In this document: positions 17,131-26,611 of the stretch, in pieces
How positions within the stretch are numbered: the first letter of the stretch is position 1
How the letters are laid out: each line of letters begins with the position of its first letter
Source of the DNA: CAZCDS01 sp964497585
GTDB lineage: Bacteria > Desulfobacterota > Desulfomonilia > Desulfomonilales > Desulfomonilaceae
DNA length: 64,000 bases
Reading direction: 5' to 3'
Assembly (NCBI GenBank): GCA_964497585.1
Contig: CAZCDS010000009.1
Location: 1-64,000 of the forward strand
Notes under the pieces: model-generated
What the model was told of the DNA's origin: nothing
The model's input: the letters and a program-made list of their open reading frames with translations, nothing else
Databases searched by the model: none
Made by a program: the position numbers and the translations under genes

Positions 17131-19665
17131 ATGAACAGGAACCTGCTCCGGGCAAATTCCGTCGTGCGGCTTCTGCTGCGACATCTATTCTCCGGGCTTC
17201 TGGCTCTCATCCTCATCCTGAGTCCCGCGCTTCTTGCTCACCGGTCAAACGCAGAATCGCAAACGGGGAAACCCCTGGGACGCGAAGACAGACCAACTCC
17301 GGCAAATGCCATTGGATCGGCCCAGGGCGATCTCTACGCTCTGGTGGTCGGAGTATCGAAATACCGTCATCCCAAGATTACCGATCTGAAGTTGTCGGCC
17401 CAAGACGCCAAGAGCTTTGCCGAGTTTCTCAAGACCCAGACGAAGCTTTTCAAGGACATCCACGTAACCGTTCTTGTCAACGATCAAGCCACAAAGGCGG
17501 AAATCGAGCGGAATCTCTATTACGAGCTCCGTAAGGTCGGAAAAGACGACACTGTTATACTCTTTTTCAGCGGGCACGGCACCGACGATCCTTTCATTCC
17601 CGGTGAATTCTACTTCGTGGCAAGCGATTCGGTTCCCGAGAATCTCCAAGGGACCGCGGTACGGATGACCGGTCTGAGATTTCTCAAGTTGCTTGAAGCG
17701 AAACGCCTGCTGCTGATCGCGGATGCCTGCCACGCCGGGGGCTTTTCCCCGGACGCGTCCAAGGCATTGGCCCCGTCTCTGAACAAATTCATGGGAGAAT
17801 TCCTTGATTCATCCGGAAGAGTCATAATCACGTCGAGCAAGCCTGACGAATATTCTTTGGAATTGCCCCAGTTGAACAACGCCGTCTTCACCCATTGCCT
17901 TCTGCAGGGTCTCAAAGGTGAGGCGGACCGGAACCTCGACGGGATTGTCACCGTGCGAGAAGCTTATGATTACGTGTACGCACACACCAAGGATCTCACG
18001 AGCGGAGCCCAGCACCCCCAATTCGAGGGGCGGGTCGTCGGAGCCTTTCCCGTGTCCTTTCTCGGACGGACCGCGGCCCAACTGGAGCTGGGCACAAGCC
18101 CTTCCTTCGTGGACGTATTTCTCAAGGACAAGTCAACATTCAGGTTCGTCAAGAAGAGCGATGCCCAAGGAAGAGTCCTATTGCGGGACTTGCCCTTCGA
18201 GCAACCCATTATTGTCAAACTCAGCAAACCCGGCTGGAAGGACTTGATTCTGAATCCTTTCATTCTCTCCAAAGACAAACCGTACCGCAAAGGTCCCGAT
18301 GTCAAGCTGGAACCCGCTCTGGGCTTTCTCGTTCTACGAACCAATTGCCCGAAGGCGTCCGTGAAAATGAACGACAAGTCGATAGGCGAGACTGCCGGAG
18401 ATGGAATGCTGATATTGGACGGCGTGCAGGTTGGAGTCCCTCACTCTTTCACTCTCGTCAAGAAAGGATTCCACGACAAGAAGGTTGCCATAACTATTCC
18501 CGTCTCGCATGAAGGAACCGTTTACAAGGCTCCGATGATTCGTCTGCGAAGACGGGCAACGGAGGTTTCGGATTCCAAGGCAACGAGGGCCGTAACCCGG
18601 GACGGGCCCGATGCCGCCTCAAGGCCCGCAGGACGCGCCGAGAGGATGGCCAGGGAAAAGCGACAGGAGCAGTTATTCATGGCAGTCCGGGCCGGAGACT
18701 CCAATTCCGTGAGGAGACTTCTGAGCGAGGGTACCGACATAAATGCGCCGGACCGTCGGGGTTGGACTGCCTTGATGTATGCCGCGGCCAACAACAGGAT
18801 CGACATTGCGAACATCTTCATGGCAAGCGGCGGCGATGTGAACGCCAGAGACAACGTTGGTTGGACACCATTGATGGTTGCAGTCGGCAACGGTCATCCT
18901 CAAATGGTGGAACTCCTCCTGAAACATGGGGCCAACCGCGAGGCAAGGGATTTGTACGGACAGACGGCCGCAATGAAGGCCGCGCTTGCCGGTCACAAAG
19001 CGATCCTACGACTTTTTCAAGAGTCGTCCGATACTTCAGTGCCGACCATAGGGAGTGGAGAGGAACCAAAGGTGGAAATCTCCCCCGCATTACGAGAGGA
19101 TCTGGAAAAGTTCTTGGATGCCGCGAAACGCGGTGATCGGAAAGAGGTAACGGAATTTCTGGCAAGAGGAATGGACGTGGACGCCCGTGACCAACTCGGA
19201 TGGACGGCTCTCATGTATGCCTGCGCTGAGAACCACGTGGAGGTGGCGAAGCTTCTTTTGTCAAAGGGAGCGGCCGTTAACGGACGGAACAAGCTTGGCT
19301 GGGCGCCGTTGATGATCGCTGCCAGTAACGGCCACGCAGACGTGGTACGGCTCCTCCTGCGCAAAGGTGCAGACAGAGGGGCTCGAAACATTTACGGAGA
19401 GACTGCTGCACTGAAAGCATCTCTGGGAAAGCACAAGGATGTGCTGAGACTCCTGAAAGTGCCGGCGGCCCGAACCACCGAGAGCAGACCGTCGAGAAAG
19501 GCCCCGACAGAAAAGCCCGACAAATCCGCTTTTGAATACGGGACGATGTCGGACCTCAAGATAGAAGAGGTCAAGCCGCATGAACCGCAAGGCCCCATAT
19601 GGGACAGGGAGCCTATGCAGTTGCATGCCCCGAATTATTCCCCTACATGTTCTGTCGACCGATGA
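17131..19665 (+). CDS. Exported caspase-like (peptidase C14) protein with PEGA-like domain and two ankyrin blocks
   Basis: ATG 17131 (GAGGGGG 5 nt upstream; GTG 17125 also possible) gives 844 residues. A hydrophobic N-terminus (about 17-36, HLFSGLLALILILSPALLAH) should export or anchor it. The caspase-like domain (about 60-310) starts DLYALVVGVSKY and has the catalytic pair His149 (FFSGHG) and Cys200 (LIADACHAGGF). A PEGA-like beta domain follows (about 390-470, VLRTNCPKASVKMNDKSIG). Two ankyrin blocks of about 110 residues (about 515-630 and 665-780) are near copies of each other; each has GWTALMYA, GW-PLM-A and YG-TAA-KA repeats. The tail (after 780) is Pro/Lys-rich. Caspase homologs cleave proteins after specific residues and act in cell death or signalling; the ankyrins should recruit partners. 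It is paralogous to the caspase at 41811. Confidence 0.88.
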   Translation: MNRNLLRANSVVRLLLRHLFSGLLALILILSPALLAHRSNAESQTGKPLGREDRPTPANAIGSAQGDLYALVVGVSKYRHPKITDLKLSAQDAKSFAEFLKTQTKLFKDIHVTVLVNDQATKAEIERNLYYELRKVGKDDTVILFFSGHGTDDPFIPGEFYFVASDSVPENLQGTAVRMTGLRFLKLLEAKRLLLIADACHAGGFSPDASKALAPSLNKFMGEFLDSSGRVIITSSKPDEYSLELPQLNNAVFTHCLLQGLKGEADRNLDGIVTVREAYDYVYAHTKDLTSGAQHPQFEGRVVGAFPVSFLGRTAAQLELGTSPSFVDVFLKDKSTFRFVKKSDAQGRVLLRDLPFEQPIIVKLSKPGWKDLILNPFILSKDKPYRKGPDVKLEPALGFLVLRTNCPKASVKMNDKSIGETAGDGMLILDGVQVGVPHSFTLVKKGFHDKKVAITIPVSHEGTVYKAPMIRLRRRATEVSDSKATRAVTRDGPDAASRPAGRAERMAREKRQEQLFMAVRAGDSNSVRRLLSEGTDINAPDRRGWTALMYAAANNRIDIANIFMASGGDVNARDNVGWTPLMVAVGNGHPQMVELLLKHGANREARDLYGQTAAMKAALAGHKAILRLFQESSDTSVPTIGSGEEPKVEISPALREDLEKFLDAAKRGDRKEVTEFLARGMDVDARDQLGWTALMYACAENHVEVAKLLLSKGAAVNGRNKLGWAPLMIAASNGHADVVRLLLRKGADRGARNIYGETAALKASLGKHKDVLRLLKVPAARTTESRPSRKAPTEKPDKSAFEYGTMSDLKIEEVKPHEPQGPIWDREPMQLHAPNYSPTCSVDR

Positions 19666-19907
19666 ACAGTGGGGGAAGAGCAAACCATATGTTCGTAGCA
19701 TTCTTGGAGTTGGCCTTTGCCGTCCTCACACTGAGAAAACGGTTATGAAGTTTTGCAGGCACTTCTTCAAGGATTATTGGGAATGAACGGCCGCCCGAGC
19801 TTTTCAGTCGATTACAGCAAGTGTCAAGAACAGTAACAGATTGGCCCAGGGGGGGCGCTTCGGTATCCTCATGGCCGGACGGAACTTCGAAGCTCCCGGA
19901 TCCGTGC

Positions 19908-20065
19908 TCGAAGATCCGACGCGCAACGGGGTCTTTCCTAGGCTTGGTCACTGCGGGCCCGCGTCCGCAGCAACGTCCAAACCCGATTCGCTTTCTGAAT
20001 CGGGATGGGTCCTTCTCGGCTTCGCCTCGCGGTGAACCGCAAGCGGAAAGTCAGCGTACAGATCA
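19908..20065 (+). repeat. Diverged direct repeat, copy B
   Basis: This is the partner of copy A at 16448-16600: a 49-nt block with 41 matches, then a weaker second block. An 8-bp perfect hairpin (19982-20004) lies inside this copy. The pair encloses the transposase remnant and the caspase-ankyrin gene. Confidence 0.7.
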
Positions 20066-20160
20066 AACGGCCGGTCCACCAATTCTGTTCGGCGTGGCCA
20101 CAGAGACGGTACGGGCGAGTCCGCCGGATAGAGGATCGGGAACATGGAAAGAGGGAGGGC

Positions 20161-20190
20161 TTGACTGCGCGCCGCAAGTAGACATATAGT
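20161..20190 (+). promoter_or_regulatory. Promoter for the MoxR-VWA operon
   Basis: TTGACT (20161-20166), an 18-nt spacer and TATAGT (20185-20190), about 130 bp before the MoxR start. Confidence 0.55.
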
Positions 20191-20320
20191 AAAACATTAG
20201 TGAAGTCAGGTGGCAAAGCTCACCCGAGGGGGCAGTGGGAGCCAATCTCACCTTTGTTTTGAATTAGGTGCCATCACGAGTAAATCCCCCGAAGTCAAAA
20301 GCAAAGAGGAGCGATAGTTC

Positions 20321-21172
20321 ATGTCTGTTGATCCATCCAACCAGGTTTTTCGCGGCGCTTCGACGTACGTCCTGGACGAGGAACTCGCCAAGATAGTCAA
20401 TATATCCATGGCATTAGAGATGCCTCTGCTGCTCAAGGGAGAACCCGGCACAGGGAAGACCATGTTGGCTTACGCGGTTGCAGAGAGTCTGGGCATGCCG
20501 CTCATCGTGCTGAACGTGAAATCGAGCCTCAAGCTCATTGAATGTCTCTACCAGTACGACACGCTCACCCGACTAAACGACAGCCGCTTCGGAGATTCGA
20601 CGAGAGACGTCAGCAATATAGAGGATTACATAAAGATGGGAAAAATCGGCCAAGCATTTGTCGCGGACGAGCGGACCGTTCTTCTCATCGACGAGATCGA
20701 CAAGGCGGACACCGATTTCCAGGATGACATGCTCGACGTGCTTGACCAGATGCAATTCGACATTATTGAGATCGATAAGACCATATCGGCCAACTATCGT
20801 CCGGTGATCATTATTACGTCGAATGCCAAGAAGGATCTCTCGGATCCCTTCCTCGGTCGTTGCAACTTCCATCACATCGCCTTTCCAGACGCGGATATGA
20901 TGCGAGACATCCTGCGCGTGCACTTTCCCGATCTTGACAGACAGCTTATGGATGCCTGTGTGAAGACCTTCTACAGGCTCCGAGACTTCCAGGGCATCGA
21001 GAAGAAGCCCGCCACACGAGAGCTGATCAACTGGGTGCGCGCGCTCCGGGCCGATTCGGACTTCAGGCCAAAGGACCTTATTGTGGGAAAGATCCCGTAC
21101 CTGGGCGTATTGTTCAAAAAGAGCCCCGATTACATGCAGGCAGCCGCGCAGGGCCGGCGCCTGCGAGCGTAA
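20321..21172 (+). CDS. MoxR-type AAA+ ATPase
   Basis: The 283-residue AAA+ protein has Walker A GEPGTGKTM (about residues 38-46), Walker B VLLIDEIDKAD (about 122-132), sensor 1 IITSNAKKDLSDPFLGRC (with the Asn and the Arg finger region) and a C-terminal lid domain. MoxR ATPases are chaperone-like and usually work with VWA-domain proteins to assemble or load metals into target complexes. The partner VWA gene follows 21 bp later, so they form an operon. An AGAGGAG lies about 11 nt before the ATG. The client protein is not identifiable; the caspase-ankyrin gene just upstream is a neighbour on the same strand but has its own promoter. Confidence 0.9.
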   Translation: MSVDPSNQVFRGASTYVLDEELAKIVNISMALEMPLLLKGEPGTGKTMLAYAVAESLGMPLIVLNVKSSLKLIECLYQYDTLTRLNDSRFGDSTRDVSNIEDYIKMGKIGQAFVADERTVLLIDEIDKADTDFQDDMLDVLDQMQFDIIEIDKTISANYRPVIIITSNAKKDLSDPFLGRCNFHHIAFPDADMMRDILRVHFPDLDRQLMDACVKTFYRLRDFQGIEKKPATRELINWVRALRADSDFRPKDLIVGKIPYLGVLFKKSPDYMQAAAQGRRLRA

Positions 21173-21193
21173 GCTGCCGATTGAGAGCACACG

Positions 21194-22387
21194 ATGTTCG
21201 TTGATTTCTTTTACTTGCTCAGGGAATCGGGCATCCCGGTTTCTCCCACCTCCTTCTTGAGGTTACACCAGGCTTTGTCGAGTGGACTGGTAGAGAAACT
21301 CGACGATTTTTACACATCCGCACGAGCCATATTGATTAAGAGTGAGCGTTATTTCGACATCTACGATCGTGTCTTCGCCCATTTCTTTCGTGGGGCAGAG
21401 CTTCCCGACTTCACTGGCGTGGAACTGGAAAGCGCGGCCCGGGAACTCCTTCAGGAATGGCTCAAACGTCCGGAGGAGCTGGCCCTTGCCCTGGGTATGA
21501 GTGAGCAAGAGATCAAGTCCATGTCCCCCGACGAACTCATCAAGTACTTCCTCGACCGACTGAAAGAACAGACCGAGGCCCATCACGGCGGGAGCCGATG
21601 GATCGGTACCGGCGGGACTTCGCCGGTAGGTCACTCCGGTTTTCATCCGGGGGGGATGCGCGTCGGCGGCAGATCCATGGGCAAGTCGGCAGTCAAAGTC
21701 GCCATGGAGCGAAGATACAGAGACTATTCGCAAGAAGGCCCCCTCACCCAGTCGCAGATCGGGGAAGCACTCAAGCGGCTGAGGCACATGGTCCCTGTAG
21801 GACCCAAAGATCAGGTCAACATCGACGAGACCATATATGTAACTACCAAGAATTGCGGTGAGATAGAAATCGTCTTTGACCGGAGCCTGCGGGATAAGCT
21901 TAAAGTAATTCTCATGATCGACAACGGCGGTTGGTCCATGGATCCGTACATCGACATGGTGCAAACGCTCTTCGATTATGCGAGGGCCCAATTCAAGGAC
22001 CTGAAAACATTCTTTTTTCATAACACGATCTACGATTTTGTCTGGGAGGATGCTCCGAGAAGGTACAAGCCGCAGAGGGTCGAGGATTTCGCGACGTGGG
22101 ATCCGGAAACGCGGCTCATTATTCTCGGGGACGCGAGTATGGCGCCGTACGAACTGATGGCAACGGATGGGTCCATCTATATTGACGAACGCAGTGGACG
22201 GCCGAGCATAGATCGGTTGAATTTTCTCGCAGAATTATTCTCTCATGCGGCCTGGCTCAACCCAACGCCGGTCAGGCTTTGGCCGATGACGCGGACGATC
22301 GGAATCATCCGCCAAATCTTTGAGATGCACGAACTCACCCTCGACGGGCTTGAACGCATGGTTGCTCACCTGATGAGCAAGAACTGA
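21194..22387 (+). CDS. VWA-domain protein (CoxE-like) with altered MIDAS
   Basis: The 397-residue protein has an N-terminal helical region typical of CoxE-like partners of MoxR ATPases (MFVDFFYLLRESGIPVSPTS), a Gly-rich linker (about 135-165: GGSRWIGTGGTSPVGHSG) and a C-terminal von Willebrand A fold (about 235-380). The expected metal site DxSxS is replaced by MIDNGGWSMDP: the first Asp and one Ser are kept, but Gly-Trp fill the middle. Metal binding may be changed. A second acidic position is plausible in IILGDASMAP. It pairs with the MoxR ATPase just upstream (21-bp gap), and the two probably act as one assembly unit in the cytoplasm. Confidence 0.85.
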   Translation: MFVDFFYLLRESGIPVSPTSFLRLHQALSSGLVEKLDDFYTSARAILIKSERYFDIYDRVFAHFFRGAELPDFTGVELESAARELLQEWLKRPEELALALGMSEQEIKSMSPDELIKYFLDRLKEQTEAHHGGSRWIGTGGTSPVGHSGFHPGGMRVGGRSMGKSAVKVAMERRYRDYSQEGPLTQSQIGEALKRLRHMVPVGPKDQVNIDETIYVTTKNCGEIEIVFDRSLRDKLKVILMIDNGGWSMDPYIDMVQTLFDYARAQFKDLKTFFFHNTIYDFVWEDAPRRYKPQRVEDFATWDPETRLIILGDASMAPYELMATDGSIYIDERSGRPSIDRLNFLAELFSHAAWLNPTPVRLWPMTRTIGIIRQIFEMHELTLDGLERMVAHLMSKN

Positions 22388-22580
22388 AGTGAGCCTCGCC
22401 CACAAAGAGGGGCTGTCAACATTCGGGCTCCGTGCGACGTGTATTTCGGACGTGCAGACGGATCCCTCACGGCGACCGGCCCTCAGCCAGACCGCATGAC
22501 CGATGTCCTTCCTTGATCTTGTACAGCCTTTCGTGTAGGTAGCAAGCGGAGTTCAGGCCCCTTCGGGGATTGCGGGGTCC

Positions 22581-24731
22581 GTGGGGCGGAAATCTGACTA
22601 CGAGACAAAGCGCTTGCGTCCTAAGCTACGAAAAATACTCACCTCTGTGGCACATACTCTCCTCGTGGTTCTTATCCTCTTCTTGGGATACCTCGTGGTA
22701 GTTGCCGGCATCGTCCTGTGGGGCTTCGAGGTGAAGCTCAAGAGTTGGCCCCTGTTCATCCACGGCGCACCGTTCACTCTCCGGGTGGGGGACGACATCG
22801 AGCGGGTGGGTCTCATGGAACGCTTGCAGCGCCGCGGATATGTCGAGGCGCCGGATCTGATTCCTCTGCCCGGGCAATGGAAGAGATCGGATGCCGATCT
22901 CCGCATTTTCCTGATTCACTCTCCCCTGAAAGGTCTCGGGATCGTCACAGGTCCTGTATTGATATCACTGGATTGGAAGACGGTCCGGTCGATTCGATTG
23001 CAGCGCGCCCGGGAAAGTGTTGACGAGATCGTTCTCGAACCTGAACTTCTTGACATTATCCCGGCAAGGGGATCGCGGCGGGCATTGTGCCGCCCGCTTG
23101 CCCTCAAGAGCATCAACCCTGTGTTGGTAAGCGCGGTCCTGCTCACGGAAGACGCTCGCTTCTACTCACACCGGGGTATTGATCTCATTTCGATTCGGCA
23201 TGCGCTCAAAACAAACATCAAGGCCAGACGTTACGTGCTAGGCGCCAGCACGATAACTCAGCAGCTTATACGGATGACCCTTCTCACCCCTCAGAAGACC
23301 CTTTGGCGAAAGGTCAACGAGATCTTTCTCGCAATGGTTGCTGACGCCATGTACAGCAAGAAGACCATCCTCGAGGCCTATCTGAACCGTGTGTACCTCG
23401 GGCATTGGGGAATGTTTCCGGTTCATGGAGTCGCGGCCGCCGCAATCTTGTTTTTCGGAAAGGATCAGAGCGAACTCGACCCGGCTGAGTGTGCCCTGTT
23501 GGCTGCGATCATCCAAGCGCCGAACCTGATCAACCCGCACAAAAATCCCCGCAGGGCACGCGGACGCAGGAATATGATCCTGGGTCTCCTGCTCAAGGCA
23601 GGAAAGATAACCCGCGGGCAATACGACCGCGCTCTCCATGAGCGGCTGACGATGAGGAGATCGGGTGGGCCGCCTGTGAAAGCCGGCTTGTTCCTCAAAT
23701 TGGTCAGAGAGAGCCTAGACGAGAAGATCGGGGGGAATGTAGCGGATTACGGCCCCCGAGACGTGCTCACCTCCCTGGATCCGTTGGTCCAGGCGCGCAG
23801 TCAACGCACCCTGAGGAGTTTGGGTAAACCCTTTGCGGATACGCATCTGATTTCCGCCAATCCGCAAACCGGGACAATTCGGGCGTTCATCGCCCCCTCC
23901 TCGGGTGCACGGTCAGGCGATGGAGGAGGTCCGGAGGCGCTACTGCCACTCATGATGATTCCCGCACTGACTCCGGACAGAAGTGGTAGAGCCGAATTTA
24001 CCCTTGCGTCTAACGTGTACGTCGGGACTGGCCGTGCAGTCTCTGTCACCGTCCGGGAAGCTTTTTCCCATGAGCGACCTTTCCTCATCCAAAGAGTCGT
24101 CCGGTCTCTTGGCCAGAAGAAAATACTTGCCGTAATCAAAGAGTTCGGGGTCCATGCGAAGTTTAACGCGGGCAACGTGCTCGTTGTCACGCCAATGACC
24201 CCCATGGAGATGGCGCAGATCTATGCGGTACTCGCCACTCTCGGAAACGCGGGCGCGTTGCGGCCGGGAGTAAGAATTGTCGACGGAGCGGAGGCTGATT
24301 CGAAGGAGGCGAGAGTACGGATTGATCTCGACCCCGCAGTACTGTTTATGGTGAACCATCTGCTCAAGCCGCTCGATTCGATCGCAGTCCGAAGCATAAG
24401 ATCGGAGCAGGGACGGAACCGGCTTGCCTTTTTCAAAGCCCGGGACGACGGGGGAATGTGGAGCATCGTCTATGGGTACGATCGACTGTTCCTGCTCAGA
24501 ATTCCGGGACGAAAATCGGACGATCAGATGATCGGAAAGATCACGCGATCCCTCCTCAAGAAACAAGCATTCGGGCCCATCCGGACCTATGCTCCGCCTC
24601 CGGGCATCCTTTTTAGGAAGATCTGCACGAAGTCCGGGTTGCGCTCGACCTCTCTCTGCCCGCGAATTGTCAGCGAACCGTTCTTCAAAGGAACCCAACC
24701 GACCGAATGGTGCCCTTTGAGGCACGAATGA
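22581..24731 (+). CDS. PBP1-like glycosyltransferase (GT51) with eroded transpeptidase domain
   Basis: The 716-residue protein (GTG start after GCGGGG) has a short cytoplasmic part, one transmembrane helix (about 23-50, TLLVVLILFLGYLVVVAGIV) and a GT51 domain (about 150-370) with the catalytic-region motif LLTEDARFYSHRGID, GASTITQQLIRMTLL, and LNRVYLGHWGMFPVHGVA. This domain polymerises lipid II into glycan strands outside the membrane. The second half lines up with PBP transpeptidase order (TPMTPMEMAQIYAVLATLGN corresponds to the region before the third motif), but I find no SxxK, SxN or KTG. It therefore looks like a monofunctional polymerase with a relic domain. A possible promoter (TTGATC, 17 nt, TAGGTA at 22513-22541) precedes it. 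Confidence 0.85.
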   Translation: MGRKSDYETKRLRPKLRKILTSVAHTLLVVLILFLGYLVVVAGIVLWGFEVKLKSWPLFIHGAPFTLRVGDDIERVGLMERLQRRGYVEAPDLIPLPGQWKRSDADLRIFLIHSPLKGLGIVTGPVLISLDWKTVRSIRLQRARESVDEIVLEPELLDIIPARGSRRALCRPLALKSINPVLVSAVLLTEDARFYSHRGIDLISIRHALKTNIKARRYVLGASTITQQLIRMTLLTPQKTLWRKVNEIFLAMVADAMYSKKTILEAYLNRVYLGHWGMFPVHGVAAAAILFFGKDQSELDPAECALLAAIIQAPNLINPHKNPRRARGRRNMILGLLLKAGKITRGQYDRALHERLTMRRSGGPPVKAGLFLKLVRESLDEKIGGNVADYGPRDVLTSLDPLVQARSQRTLRSLGKPFADTHLISANPQTGTIRAFIAPSSGARSGDGGGPEALLPLMMIPALTPDRSGRAEFTLASNVYVGTGRAVSVTVREAFSHERPFLIQRVVRSLGQKKILAVIKEFGVHAKFNAGNVLVVTPMTPMEMAQIYAVLATLGNAGALRPGVRIVDGAEADSKEARVRIDLDPAVLFMVNHLLKPLDSIAVRSIRSEQGRNRLAFFKARDDGGMWSIVYGYDRLFLLRIPGRKSDDQMIGKITRSLLKKQAFGPIRTYAPPPGILFRKICTKSGLRSTSLCPRIVSEPFFKGTQPTEWCPLRHE

Positions 24732-24868
24732 CCTGACGGAAGCTAGAAAACCCCGGCTGATATGGTAAGATCGTACGGAATGGCGAGGCGCTTACGACAA
24801 GGCCGGAATTCACGCGGTCCCGGTATCAGCGGCACAAGAACGAACCGCCTGAGAAACGAGGAGGATCT

Positions 24869-25510
24869 ATGGACGAATTCGTTGAAGCTCACAGGAAGAT
24901 CATCGTGGAGACTACTATCAAGTCACTGGAAAAACACGGCTTCGGCGCCAAGGCGTGCGCTACGCGGGAAGAAGCAGCCGACTTCATCATGCAGGAAGCC
25001 AAGGACTGCAATACAGTCGGTATCGGCGGCACACACACGGTTCGGGCTCTGGGCATTGTACCGAAGCTCGAGCAGGCGGGAAAGACGGTGTTTGACCATT
25101 GGCAGTTTACCGTCGGAACTCCCGAGGAGTTGGAATGCCGCAAGAACCAGCAAAACGCGGATCTGTTCCTCTCCTCCGCCAACGCGGTGACCTCTACCGG
25201 CGAGATCGTCAATCGTGAAGGAGCGGGCAACAGAACCAACGCGATGACCTTTGGCCCCCCCAAGGTCGTAATCGTCGTAGGACGAAATAAGGTTGTCTCG
25301 GACCTCGACATGGCCATCGCCAGAATCGAAGAGACAGCCGGCCCTATCCGGGCGATGAGCCTCAATCGCAAAACCCCCTGCGTGAAAGCGGGGTACTGCC
25401 AGGACTGCGATTCGCCCGAGCGCATCTGTAGGATTACCAGTATCATCCATCGTAAGCCGGTTTTCACCAAAATCACCGTCCTGATCCTCGACGAGGATCT
25501 GGGGTACTGA
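24869..25510 (+). CDS. LUD-domain protein (LutC/YkgG-like)
   Basis: The 213-residue protein belongs to the LUD (lactate utilisation, DUF162) fold: VGIGGTHTVRALGIVPKLE, GTPEELECRKNQQNADLFLS and SANAVTSTGEIVN are typical of the stand-alone short LUD proteins. LUD proteins work with iron-sulfur oxidoreductases in lactate oxidation, but short versions occur alone with no proven reaction. The C-terminus has several Cys (CVKAGYCQDCDSPERIC), possibly a metal or cluster site. ATG 24869 follows GAGGAGG. The GHMP kinase begins 4 nt after its stop, so they are co-translated, which hints at a shared pathway not obviously related to lactate. Confidence 0.85.
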   Translation: MDEFVEAHRKIIVETTIKSLEKHGFGAKACATREEAADFIMQEAKDCNTVGIGGTHTVRALGIVPKLEQAGKTVFDHWQFTVGTPEELECRKNQQNADLFLSSANAVTSTGEIVNREGAGNRTNAMTFGPPKVVIVVGRNKVVSDLDMAIARIEETAGPIRAMSLNRKTPCVKAGYCQDCDSPERICRITSIIHRKPVFTKITVLILDEDLGY

Positions 25511-25513
25511 TCG

Positions 25514-26515
25514 ATGGAGATAACCGTCACCGCCCCCAACCGAATCGATTTGGCCGGGGGCACCACGGACCTTTATCCCCTCTACCTGTTGATGGACGGC
25601 GGATGCACGGTGAACGCGGCCGTCACGGTGAGCAGCCGAGTCAGGCTCACGTGCCCAGCCGCGGCAGGAGTTCGGGTCTTCTCTGAGGACATGGGAGAAT
25701 CCGTGCACGCGGAGACCCCGGAAGACCTACCTGTCGACGGTCCCCTGGGGCTCCTGTGTCGGGCGATCCGCGCGCTTCCGCCGGGCTGCCCGGCCGAGAT
25801 CTCCACTCGCAACAAGGCGCCTGTCGGCTCGGGGCTCGGGGCGTCGAGCGCGCTCCTCGTGGCGCTCCTCAAGGGACTGACGACCCTGAGGAAGGAGCAG
25901 ATGAGTCCAGAGACCCTCATCGATCTGGCCGCGTCCATAGAGACAGCCACCATCGGGGTCCCTGCGGGAAAGCAAGATTACGTAGGGGCTCTGTACGGGG
26001 GAATATCACGGATCGATTTTGGGTACCGCGGTTATGAGCGGAGGACCTTCCCCGGGCAAGAGGAGCTATGCGATTCGCTGGAAGCGATGATGGTTCTCTC
26101 TTACACGGGAGAGGGAAGGGCCTCCGGCATGAACAACTGGGAGGTCACCAAGGCTTTCATCGACAACCGTGACGGTGTGCGAGCGAAGTTGTTGCAGATA
26201 CGGGACATCGCGCGTGAGATGGCGGAGAGCCTTTGGTCAAAGAATCTCGACCAGGTGCCGACCCTGCTGGACAATGAATGGAACATCCGCCGGACGCTGG
26301 CCCCCGGCGTCAGCACCGCGAGGATAGAAGCGATCATGTCTTCGGCACGCCGGGCAGGCGCTCGGGCAAGCAAGATCTGTGGAGCCGGTGGCGGAGGGTG
26401 CTTGATCACCCTGACAACGCCGGAACGGCGAGCCGACGTCGAGAGGGCCGTCGTCGCCGCGGGTGGCGAACTGCTGCAATTCCGTATCGCTCGAATCGGC
26501 GCCGCGGTGGGCTGA
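25514..26515 (+). CDS. GHMP-family sugar kinase
   Basis: The 333-residue kinase has all three GHMP motifs: the N-terminal substrate motif APNRIDLAGGTTDLYP, the phosphate loop PVGSGLGASSALLVALL (about 97-113) and the C-terminal GAGGGGCLITLT. It resembles D-glycero-D-manno-heptose-7-phosphate kinases (HddA) and fucokinase-like enzymes more than mevalonate kinases, so it probably phosphorylates a sugar or sugar phosphate with ATP in the cytoplasm. No other heptose genes are nearby. It follows the LUD gene by 4 nt. Confidence 0.85.
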   Translation: MEITVTAPNRIDLAGGTTDLYPLYLLMDGGCTVNAAVTVSSRVRLTCPAAAGVRVFSEDMGESVHAETPEDLPVDGPLGLLCRAIRALPPGCPAEISTRNKAPVGSGLGASSALLVALLKGLTTLRKEQMSPETLIDLAASIETATIGVPAGKQDYVGALYGGISRIDFGYRGYERRTFPGQEELCDSLEAMMVLSYTGEGRASGMNNWEVTKAFIDNRDGVRAKLLQIRDIAREMAESLWSKNLDQVPTLLDNEWNIRRTLAPGVSTARIEAIMSSARRAGARASKICGAGGGGCLITLTTPERRADVERAVVAAGGELLQFRIARIGAAVG

Positions 26516-26611
26516 CAGCTCTCCTCGGAAAGGGTTCGCCGGGGACGGCCCTTCCGCAAGAATTCCCTCCCCGGCCGGACCCCTCCTTAAGAACACCCAC
26601 GCCGTGGGCGG

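Larger units (their letters stand above)
19666..20320. other. Intergenic stretch with repeat copy B and a promoter
   Basis: No gene is seen. The stretch contains dispersed repeat copy B (19908-20065), whose interior forms a hairpin (CCCGATTC 19982-19989 with GAATCGGG 19997-20004), and the promoter at 20161-20190 for the MoxR gene. Confidence 0.5.
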
